From assembly GCA_963693285.1 (NCBI GenBank), contig OY848919.1:1263594-1327593 (forward strand): a DNA stretch of 64,000 nt, written 5' to 3'. The notes under the pieces are model-generated. The model was not told the DNA's origin and did not search any database. It was given only the letters and a program-made list of their open reading frames with translations. Shown here one piece after another: positions 54,537-64,000 of the stretch. Each line of letters starts with the position of its first letter. Positions within the stretch are counted from its first letter, which is position 1. The DNA comes from Xestospongia muta. Its lineage: Eukaryota; Porifera; Demospongiae; Haplosclerida; Petrosiidae. Made by a program: the position numbers and the translations under genes.

Positions 54537-57500
54537 ATGGAGCCTACTAATTTGAGGTCGTCTAGTTATAAGCCACAAACTGCCAAACCAGAGAAAAAAG
54601 AAATGCTGGAGTTCTTTTCTCCCATTTCTGCTAAGTGGCACGAAATTGGAGATTTACTCGGAGTTGATTCTAACACTATGGAAGGATTGTGTAATTCAAA
54701 CTTTTCTAATGAAGTGAAGCTGTCGAAGGTGTTACAGAGACGGATAGATATAACAAAGTCAACTTCAGTGACGTGGGATGAAATAATTCGTGTCAAGTCA
54801 TTGGTTACTAATAAACCAAGTATGTACTTTGACCTTTATCATATTTCTATAGTAAATATACATATACTGCAAACTATGAATGACCTACACTACCTTCAGA
54901 GCTATGGATTTCCCGATAGTGTGATGTGATTTAGTGTGTTGGTCCCATGTAGACATATCTCTGTTATGATGCAAATTGATGTCACTACTTCTGAATGTGA
55001 ACAATATTATCCGCTAATTATATATGGGATTTCTGTTAGACCACTTTCCTACAAAGATATTGTCACTGTTTTTGAATATATAAATAGTATTGCACGGGCT
55101 ATGAAATGATTTCCCTCTCCTAGCTTGAGATATAACATTGAGTTGTGGACCTTCAAACAATATAGCTAATTAACTGCATTAATCAGCATGATACATGAGA
55201 TTTAAAACATTAATTTGTGTAGCCTATATTAATAAGGTGTCCTATATTGTATCTTAAATTGTGTCATTTTGTCTTTTAACTTGTACCAATTGGTGATAAT
55301 GATGGGAACCACTTTACAATCACTTTACTTAGATATAATCACACAGGTATAATATGTATATACACATTTAGTCTGCAAAGAAATGTTACTGAACAATTAG
55401 CAATGCAAGTAGTCTGACATTTGTTTGTTTTAGGTAAGAAATGTACCTGTTTGTGTTGGTATGAAAATTGTAAGTGTGTGAAAATGAATATGAATATTAT
55501 TACTGATACTTGTGAATTAAGAATACTATTCAATAATATTTCACGTTTGTATATGTGGACAACATTTTCAAGTGTCGTAAATTCCTGAGCTAGGACAAAA
55601 TAGTGCTAATAAAGATTTAGAAGTAAAAAAGGAAACAAACAATTTTGTAATTAATAAAACATTATATTTAATCGATTATTCAAAATATATTACGAATTAT
55701 ATACTATAATAATTACCGTGAATTTGAGAATCCATTACAGAATGCATTCCAATTTTTATTAACTGAATTGGTATATTTCAACTTTGTTTTGTTCAATTCT
55801 GGGTTTTAGTAATTGACGCCTGACCTTCATAGCAAAAGATTAATAATATTCATTGCAGCATTTGCAGGTACTATAAATGTGGCTCTGGGCAATTGGCATT
55901 GTTGTGTGATTGAAGCTTTAATATATATAAAATATAGTTATAATGCATATCCATCAAACTAGGCTTTAAAATATAGTTGTGTAAACTTGTATCTTTTCTT
56001 TTTTGTTTGTAGCTTATAATGGAACACCATGTAAGAGTTGTTATTGTGTATTGTTAGGGATAGCAATGGGAGTGATTATCAGCTTATTTTTTCCATGGAA
56101 TTTGTATGGAAAGTATCCTAGCTATCTTAAAATGAAGCACAAGTCCATTATTAACGAGTATCCACTATCTTCAGAACTGTACATTCCCTTAACTGCTGTT
56201 GAGATGGAAGATGTGTCACCTGAAGATGCTAATGAGTTCAGTAAGCATTACAGTCCTGAAGAAATTCTGAAAATAAAAAGACAGATCATATTTGATGACT
56301 TGTTAAAACCAACACAACACTCTGATAGCCTCAAGTTTGTTCTAGTAGAAGGAGTACCAGGTATTGGTAAAAGTACCTTAGCTAAAGAAATTTGTCAAAG
56401 ATGGTCAACTAATCCCACAGCTGACAATCATTTGAAACAATTCTCTCTTGTTATTCTTGTTAAATTACGTAATATACAACATCCCACTACATTGTTTGAC
56501 TTATTACCAAAAGATTTTAATACTAACATGAAAGAGATAGAACAACAGTTAAATAAAACATATGGACAAAATGTTCTTTGGATTTTGGATGGTTTTGATG
56601 AACTACCATATAACCAAAGACAAGAAGGCTCTCTTTATTGTCGTCTTATTGAAGGAGACATCTTGGAAAAGTCTACTGTCTTAGTGACTAGTCGATCTAC
56701 AGCAACTGGTGCATTAGTCCAGTTTATTGAAAGTAACAAAAGCATAGCAAAACGAATTATGATTGTTGGTTTTAACTCTTCAAGAATTAAAGAATATGTA
56801 AAAGAATATTTTAAAGACAAACCTGACCGATTACCATCTTTTAATAACTATTATAATAGTACTCCTGTACTTAAGAGGTTAATGTATATTCCTTTAAATG
56901 CAGCCATTGTCTGTAAAGTGTATGATGAGAGCTACACTAGACAACTTCAATTTCCAAAATCAATGACCGAACTCTATGATGCATTTACTCGAGCACTTAT
57001 TTTAAAACACCTTATAGTCAAGAAACAAGTTCCTAAAAACTTTGGAATGCCCTATAAATTAATGTGTAAAGAGGATTTTAAACTTTTGCCGGAGACTGCT
57101 CAGGATAAATTTTGGAACCTTACAAAGTTAGCATATGATGGAGTGAGGACACAACAATATATTTTTAATAATACTATGATGACTGATATAAAGGACAATC
57201 TTGGTTTAATGAATACCGTAAGTGATTTTAGTGTATCCAGTGGTACACAAAATACCAGTAGTTTCCTTCATACAACACTGCAGGAATACTTGGCTGCTCT
57301 TTATATTGCTAATAAACCAAAGGAATTTGCTAAAGAGATGTTTTTTCATATCATAGGGCCTTTACAAAAGTCTTGGTTTACCTCAGTAAATGAATTGATT
57401 AACCTTTTTACAGTAATGTCATTAAAAGAGCAAAATGGCTATTTTGATAAACATGTATTGTCTTTGAATCGGCATTCCAAGAATCTTGAAGTTGTTCTTG

Positions 57501-58438
57501 TATTTTATGCTGGAATAACTGGAAAAATTCAAATAGAGTCAGATGATCATACTTTTACAGTATTATCAGAATCAGAACTCTATTCTACACTATTTGCCAG
57601 ATGTATATATGAGTCACCTCAATTAAGTACTAAATATCAAAAGCAACATCTACTTATTAATCCCTTTTTGTCAATGGTACCATTAGATTACTACATTGTT
57701 GGCTACTTAATATCACATTATAATATATCACTGACTGTAAAAACTACATCTGCAGACAATTATGAATTTCTTTCTGAAGGTATTCGATCCTTTCCAAAGG
57801 AAGCTCAAGGACAGCTAACATTGTTAAACATCAAATCTTTTCATTTCGAAAGTATGCAGCTGTTCCAACTACCTAAGGTGGCAATCAAAGGTCTATCTAT
57901 TATGGAAAGATTATTTGCTTCATACATCATCAACATAACTAAGTCATTTCCACACCTACAACTGCTGTATTACCATTTTCCCATATCATGTAACATGATT
58001 TGTGTTCACCTACAAACTTTGGATCACTTGACAGAGCTTACTATTAATTTAAAAGGAACTTATGAAGAATTGTCTTCATTAATGCCACTCATTAAACCAG
58101 AAAGACCTATTAAACATCTTAAACTGATATTATCATATGATGATTGTCCACCTAGTCATGCTGTAAGAGTCAGAAGTACTCGCTGTAAAATTAATTTCAA
58201 AGAACATCTACTTTATATATCCCAGAATAAAAACTTAAAAGAATTGGTAATTGGTTATGAGTGTCCGATGACCATTTTCTCATTAGTTAGCACTACTCAA
58301 TTGAGATCTATTACACTGGGAGAGTCTAATTACAAAATGTATTATGTTATTTTCAAACTGGAAAGTTTGTCTATGTTTTCAGGACACCGTCATCTACCAT
58401 GTAGCAAAATTTGTGCTTCCCTAATTTCCTTAAAGTAA
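54537..58438 (+). CDS. Death-like - TM - NACHT receptor N2, ending at a premature stop
   Basis: Exons 54537-54819, 55434-55469 (36 nt, less certain) and 56013-58438 give 914 aa up to a TAA at 58436-58438. The N-terminal domain (FFSPISAKWHEIGDLLGVDS…VTWDEIIRVKSLV) is Death-like but clearly different from that of N1. The micro-exon adds Cys-rich KKCTCLCWYEN. Exon 3 begins with CKSCYCVLLGIAMGVIISLF, a hydrophobic helix with clustered cysteines. The NACHT is very close to N1: GVPGIGKST, VLWILDGFDELP, LVTSRS, SSFLHTTLQEYLAALYIANK. The exon-2-type linker of N1 is missing. Translation would stop inside the second C-terminal repeat (KICASLISLK then stop), while the same frame continues to 59251. The gene is either recently disabled, polymorphic, or makes a truncated receptor. 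Confidence 0.75.
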
Positions 58439-59251
58439 TTAGAAGAAGTAGTTATGACATTAAGTGGAACTCATGAAGAAGTGTCTTTTATTGTACCACT
58501 TATTCAACCAGGAAGACCACTTAGACATCTTCAATTGTATCTTTTATTGGACAGGAACAGTGACTGTCCGCCTAGTTATATCCTCTTTTATCCTTCATCT
58601 TTAGAAAAACTAGAACATTTTTGTAAGTCGTCTAAAAGGATTTACATAACCTGTGAAGTCAATTTCAACAAAATTCTAATATCTCAGAATACAAATCTAG
58701 AAAAATTGATGATTAGTGTTAATTGTCCATACTGGGATACCATACTATTGTCACTGGCTATTGCTAACACTAGTAAACTGAGATCCTTAATAACTTACCA
58801 CTATAATGATCCTTCATTAATAACAAGTGCTGCTAGTAGTAAGCTACATCATCATCTGATAAGTTTGCATTATTTGGAGGAACTTGCTATTACAATAAAT
58901 GGAACAGAAAAGGAAATATCTTCAACTGTACAACTAATTCAACCAGGAAAACGACTTCAATACTTACAACTCACGTTAGTGTCATATGGTACTAGTCCAC
59001 CAATTCATATGCTGTTATACCCTTCGTCTTTAAAAAAACTAGAAATTCTTTGTTATGGTCATTCAAATATTAAAACCAGTGTTCCATGTGAACTTAATTT
59101 CAACAAAAGTCTAATATCTCAAAATACAAATCTCACAAGATTGATGATTTCTTATACCTGTCCTTGTATAGAAATATTCTCCTCATTACTAATTAAAACT
59201 ATAAGTAGCATTCATTTTAATTTTATTTTCCCCAATATATCACACAATTAA
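58439..59251 (+). pseudogene. In-frame continuation of N2 beyond the premature stop
   Basis: Directly after the TAA the frame stays open for 270 codons. It encodes the rest of repeat 2 and all of repeat 3 (LEEVVMTLSGTHEEVSFIVP; YPSSLEKLEHF; YPSSLKKLEILCYGH), collinear with N1 residues up to its C-terminus. A single base change would account for the break. Confidence 0.85.
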
Positions 59252-60625
59252 ATGACTTAATTCATTCACTTTTTATTTAAAGAAAACAACTGAAACTGTA
59301 TGGCATGAAGTCATGTCTTTTATCTGTCAGCTTCTTATAGCCTTCCCTATTAATAAGTATTATTATCAAGCATGTGATATCAGCAGTATTTCTGTAGGGA
59401 TGGCCAAGATTGTCCATTGAAATATATTGTCAGAAATTATAGAGTACCTCCTCATCCAAAACACATCAGAATATCTCAGTATTTGTCTTTCTTCCTCCAT
59501 AGAGTTATGACCATGTTATGACTGTAAGCATCACAGTAGATGATAAATGCTGAATTGTTCATTTTTTTTCTTCAACATTTTCACCAATCTCTTTTGAGTT
59601 ATTGATAGTCAGCACATTAGTGACACACAATGATTGTTTACTGAAGTAACTTTAAGTGCGAAAAAGCCAACAAAAATTAATAACTTACTCAATATAGTGC
59701 AAATTTGAAAGGAATACTGATTACTAACAATAGCTGACAACACATATGAACATTGATTTTACACTTAAATTATGTGTCATTTTGTTCCTACTTCCCAGAA
59801 TACTAAAATCAATTCAAATCTTCATTATTAATGTAAAACTATAGGACTTTATCAATTATAATATTTTATTATTATCATGTAGTTGTTAGACAATTTAGTA
59901 ACCATTACAGGCCCAGCTATTAAATGTACAAGCAGTTTCTCCCGATCCAAGTCTTTTCTTGAGATATAACATTTAAATTAGATGTCTATTCAACTTTAAC
60001 ATCAAATACATATAGTATTGTAGAGACACACAGAGACAATAAATATCACACATGAAATAGGGCAATAGCAGGTAAGACAAAGAAACGAAAATCATCCTAT
60101 ATAACTGAACTACACTATAGCTATTAGTACACAATATTAATAATATACCTGTCATATTAGCTAAGATATCTTTGATTTCATCACTGTTCATATCAGTTTC
60201 TATATTATACACACCACATCCAAAATAATAGAGGAGAACTCGAGGTACATAAGCTAAGAGGTATTTCTCTCTAAGTAATAGAAGGACAGATAATACTAAC
60301 ATAGTGATAACATAATAGATGGGTCTTATGATAAGAACATTGATACTCTCTATATACAAGAAACCTGGTTTACTTTAGTGTATTATTTATTATTGATTTC
60401 TTTAATTAATGGATGTGACTGTACTATTGAGGACTGTTTCCATGATCCTTTACATCCTACTATTCATCTGTCCATCCATTTGTCAAACCATCTATCTATT
60501 TATCCATCCATCCATTTATTAATGCTGACATCCTCTTGAGCTCAATCACGTCCATTCTATGAGACCAACTCATTAATACTGTCATCATAAGTTGCCACTC
60601 TGGAATTGTCTCTGCAGGTACGTAT
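59252..60625. other. Intergenic between N2 and the hAT MITE
   Basis: Mostly AT-rich with no repeats of note. The only coding signal is the orphan exon-like frame at 60149-60349 on the minus strand. Confidence 0.5.
60149..60349 (-). other. Orphan exon-like frame, hydrophobic
   Basis: A 201-bp open stretch is bounded by a TATAG acceptor (start 60349) and a CAG|GTATAT donor (end 60149). It encodes two hydrophobic helices (PIYYVITMLVLSVLLLL; VPRVLLYYFGCGVY) followed by NIETDMNSDEIKDILANMT. I do not recognise the family. Neighbouring exons were not found, so it could be a relic or part of an unplaced gene. Confidence 0.25.
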
Positions 60626-61197
60626 CAGGGGCGTAGCTAGTCTAGCGAGCTAGACCCTCCTCCTTTTTGATAAGCTGATGATGGACGGAGGAGGGTCTAG
60701 AAGCGAACTAGGCTTACTGCCCCATTGGAATGTATGGAATGTGGGGCAGTACCGCAATGTTTACATAGTGATTATAAACTGTTCACGTGAACAGTTTATA
60801 ATCACTATGTAAACATTGCGGTACTGCCCCACATTCCATACATTCCAATGGGGCAGTAAGCCTAGTTCGCTTCTAGACCCTCCTCCGCCCATCAGCTTAT
60901 CAAAAAAAGGAGGGTCTAGCTCGCTAGACTAGGGCATAGCTACACTAAATTATTGGGTGGGGGGGCCAAGTGTATAAGGTGTGCAAAGTACACTAAAAAT
61001 TTTTCGGCTATATACTTCATGAGAACGTGTCTAATTAATCGAAATTACAATCATTCAATATTGCATTTTTTTGTTTTAAATTTTATTTGAAATCTCCAAC
61101 TGTTTAGTTACCATTTGGGGTCCTAATTGGGGACACCACTGGCTGTAGGGGGGCCAACAAAATTTGGGGGACAGGCCCCTCCACAGCTACGCCCTTG
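60626..61197. mobile_element. hAT-type MITE with 8-bp target-site duplication
   Basis: The termini CAGGGGCGTAGC (60626) and GCTACGCCCTTG (ending 61197) form inverted repeats of the hAT type. The 8-bp sequence GTACGTAT flanks both ends (60618-60625 and 61198-61205), the duplication length expected of hAT transposition. The 572-bp interior has no transposase, so it is non-autonomous. A second palindromic element is nested inside. Confidence 0.9.
60639..60930. repeat. Near-perfect ~146-bp-arm palindrome nested in the MITE
   Basis: The left arm starts AGTCTAGCGAGCTAGACCCT and the right arm ends AGGGTCTAGCTCGCTAGACT. The centre is GTTCACGTGAAC near 60785. The arms differ only in a short indel/substitution zone (GATGATGGACGG versus CCGCCCATC). 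Imperfect GGGCGTAGCT / GGGCATAGCT flanks at 60628 and 60933 look like a ~9-10 bp target duplication. Confidence 0.9.
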
Positions 61198-61368
61198 GTA
61201 CGTATACAAGCATCCAAGTACAACACTGTCACTCGTTTGAAGTCATTTCTACTATAATCCAATTGTCTATATAATTCAATTATCTATACTGCTCTCAAAT
61301 GTCACTGTAGGCTACGTTGAACAAGAATTCATATATAGATATATATATGTGGAGGAGTGTCCTTCAAG

Positions 61369-62759
61369 ATGGCTGGTAGAACGCAAACTCTCCGTGGAAT
61401 TCTAGATGAAAAGCCAGATCTTCAAGAGTTATCCAGGTACATCATACTAGGACCTAAATGGGACCTATTTGGTACTCAACTTGGAGTAGATCCTGCCATT
61501 CTAGACGGGATCCAGGCATCGAATAATGATGAAGTAGGCTACAGAACAAAGAAAATGTTTCAGTCGTGGTTGAATACTAATCATTCCCCGACTAGACAAC
61601 AAATTGTGGATACTTTGAGACTGAAAGTCATTGGGTTGAATAGTACTGCTAAGGATTATGAAGATGCATTGATAAGTAAGTAAAACAATAGTTACTATAT
61701 AGTATTAATGTCCTATGTCTAAAGTGACTGGTTCACTATATATAACTTGTCTTGATGCTATATTTTTATGCAAAGAAAATATATTTAAGTTTAATTTAAC
61801 GTTTAGTTGCTAGAATCAATGATAATTTTAGTAAGTAAATTCTTCTTTCTCAAGTAAACTTTCTTCTTTAAGGGTAAGTGTGAGGTTCTGAGTGATTGTT
61901 AGCGGAACAATTTATAATATTAATGAGAAAAGGGAAAATTAATATATATTTGCCTGTCTTTAAATTATCCTGGATCTTCTTGAAGACTTTGTAGTATTGA
62001 ATGGACCTTTCATTTAAAAGTCTGAGGTATTTAATACTCACTAATTAAACCTGACGTGTTTCCTGGGTACATTCCTGCACCTATCTTGTAACAGGATCTT
62101 TCTTATATTTCGACTCTAATACAGTACCGTTTATTCTTTTAAAACATAATTATATCAATCGAAAGTTTGATATTTACCTGAAGCTCAGAAAAACAGTTAC
62201 AAAAACTGGTCATTTCTGTTAATAAGAGACCACAAAGATTAGTTAGAGACGATTGCTTTATAAATAGTGTGGTAATTAGTGAGTTATCTCTTTCATCATA
62301 GTAGTACACTATTTATAAACCAATCGTCTCTCAAAGGATGATACAACTAACCTTTGTGGTCTCTTGTTATAAGAAATGACCAGTTTTTGTGACCTTTTTT
62401 CTGAAAAACTAGTATGCATCTGAGCTACTCTTTACTAGAACGCCTGGGTACGAGGCTAATCATTGTATAGTTTAAACTTTCGATTGGTATATGCATAAAA
62501 AAGAATAAACGGTATACTATATAAGAGTGGCAATAAAAGAAACATTGAGCTTTCCTCTATTGTTACAAGATGCACAGGAATGTACTCCGGAACATGTCAC
62601 GTTTTAATTGGTGAATATTAAATACCTCAGACCTTTTGATGAAATGTTCATTCTAATTGTGTATACATTTTCTCTATAAGCTAATTGTGTAGATATATTT
62701 TATACCTGTGGTTACAGGTTCCACTAAAGTAAGTATACATATACATATACATACATACA

Positions 62760-62845
<86 letters not shown>

Positions 62846-64000
62846 ATATGTAAGTATATAATTATAATATATATATATAATATAAACTAAGGTGACTCTT
62901 TGCTATACTATTCGAATTAGTTGCCTCATGTAACTTAGGTCCTTTCTCCAGAAAACTTGCACAAAAATTTGCATAAAATTGTTCTTTTTTAACAATGCTA
63001 GTTGCCTGTCATTTGGATGGAAGAAGACTCTTGGTCAACTGACTTGATCCCACCTTGGGAATGTACCCGTGGGTGTTGGTATGAAAATTGTATGTGTGAA
63101 ATGAATATTATTAGTGACAACTGACACTTGTGAATATTATTAATAATACTATTGTATAATAATATTCATGTTTGTACAGGTACATACACCTCCAAATGTG
63201 GTACATTCCTGAGCTGGAACAAAATAGTGCTGTTCCGTTCTGGGTTTTAGTAATTGATTACTAGCCTGCATAAATAATAATATAATATAATGTGATATAT
63301 CTTGAATTGTGTCATTTTGTTTTTTGACTTGTACCAATTGGTAATAATAGTGGGACATACTTTACAATCACTTTACCTGGATATAGTCACAAACAGTTAC
63401 TAACTGCTCTCTAATTAATGGCAGTAGCAATTGGTATTTGCATAATAATAACAAGTTTTGTTCCATTGCAAACTAGAAACTATTCCCATTTAGATTTACC
63501 TAATTTAAAAAGTACATATTCTTATTATCAGGATAATGTTAAGGACTGATCATTTTAATGCTAATTGAAATGAGTGTCTTTGCTAGACATTGTGTCATTT
63601 GTTCTCTTTATTTGTAGTGCTTCATGATTCTAACAGGGACCACTTTGAGGAACAAGATGATACTAACAGGGACCACTTTAAGTCACAAGGATGTGGGGTT
63701 AGTTTACGACGTAATGCAAATATTGATCATAAAAGACAAACCATTCAAAAACAAAACATAGATGATGTCATTGAAATAAAGAGTAAGTGAACTAAATGTT
63801 AACATGAGATTAAAACTTTCAAAGATAAGACTTACAATTATTGGATATTTGTCTTTTTACTTCTATATAGCAACTGATAAAAAAAAGAAGTCTCATAAAT
63901 ATCGTCACATGCCTAAGCCTCTTTCTTGTTTGATCTATTTAGCAATACCAATGATGGTGGCTATAATAATATTAAGTTTAAGTTTATTCCATCAAAATGG
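61369..64000 (+). CDS. Death - TM - (NACHT) receptor N3, 5' part, runs off the right edge
   Basis: Exons 61369-61675, 63618-63782 and 63871 to beyond 64000. The ATG at 61369 (MAGRTQTLRGILDEKPDLQE) is the first in-frame ATG. The Death domain matches N1 closely (SRYIILGPKWDLFGTQLGVD; RLKVIGLNSTAKDYEDAL). Exon 2 is the N1 linker with an internal duplication (DSNRDHFEEQD / DTNRDHFKSQG). Exon 3 opens with KSHKYRHMPKPLSC and the same hydrophobic helix (MMVAIIILSLSLFHQNG), then the window ends before NACHT. All introns are phase 1. Intron 1 is ~1.9 kb and contains the foldback element and a TA microsatellite. A NACHT is expected to the right by analogy with N1. Confidence 0.8.
61999..62653. mobile_element. 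~650-bp foldback / MITE-like inverted repeat
   Basis: The left arm begins GAATGGACCTTTCATTTAAA and the right arm ends with its near complement (CTTTTGATGAAATGTTCATT + C). Pairing blocks continue inward: CTGAGGTATTTAATA with TATTAAATACCTCAG, GGTACATTCCTG with CAGGAATGTAC, ACCGTTTATTCTTTT with AAAAGAATAAACGGT, and GAGACCACAAAG with CTTTGTGGTCTC. The arms are ~300 bp around a ~50-bp loop. No coding capacity. Lies in N3 intron 1. Confidence 0.82.
62735..62880. repeat. (TACA)n and (TA)n microsatellite in N3 intron 1
   Basis: TACA tetranucleotides (to about 62788) pass into a pure TA run and TATAA-like sequence. Confidence 0.95.

Overview
The window looks like nuclear DNA of an early-branching animal, most likely a demosponge. 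The genes are metazoan (STIM, ILK, FANCF, ATRX with an ADD domain, calnexin). Introns are short (many 40-80 bp) with GT-AG ends, the DNA is AT-rich with many microsatellites, and there are several Death-domain and Death-NACHT genes of the kind reported as expanded in Amphimedon queenslandica. The species name is inferred from content, not proven here. Exon coordinates were worked out by hand from splice signals, reading-frame continuity and remembered family sequences. No search was run.

Left part (1-13.8 kb): a partial Death-domain gene (-), SRA1 (-), STIM (+), RECQL5 (-) and a CWH43/PGAP2IP-like membrane protein (+). SRA1/STIM and RECQL5/CWH43-like are head-to-head pairs.

13.8-25 kb: two tandemly related genes encode Death domain, coiled coil and leucine-rich repeats with no NACHT. 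They lie in a segmental duplication that also copied the 3' end of the CWH43-like gene. The second copy has multiplied a 63-nt coiled-coil micro-exon and carries an inserted terminal-inverted-repeat element. A decayed, intron-bearing kinesin-2-like pseudogene follows (25.1-27.1 kb).

27.3-49.2 kb is a dense housekeeping block: FANCF (-) with ATRX (+), calnexin (-) with ANAPC15-like (+), and UTP18 (-) with ILK (+). These are three head-to-head pairs with only 130-164 bp between start codons, and each gap holds a CACGTG box. Several introns carry minisatellites. One ~60-bp unit occurs in introns of both ATRX and ILK.

49.6-64 kb is an NLR-like cluster: one intact Death-TM-NACHT-repeat gene, a second interrupted by one in-frame stop, and a third running off the right edge. 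The Death domains of the first and third resemble those of the 14-24 kb genes, suggesting one family of adaptor or receptor modules. A hAT-type MITE with an 8-bp target duplication and a ~650-bp foldback element sit in this cluster.
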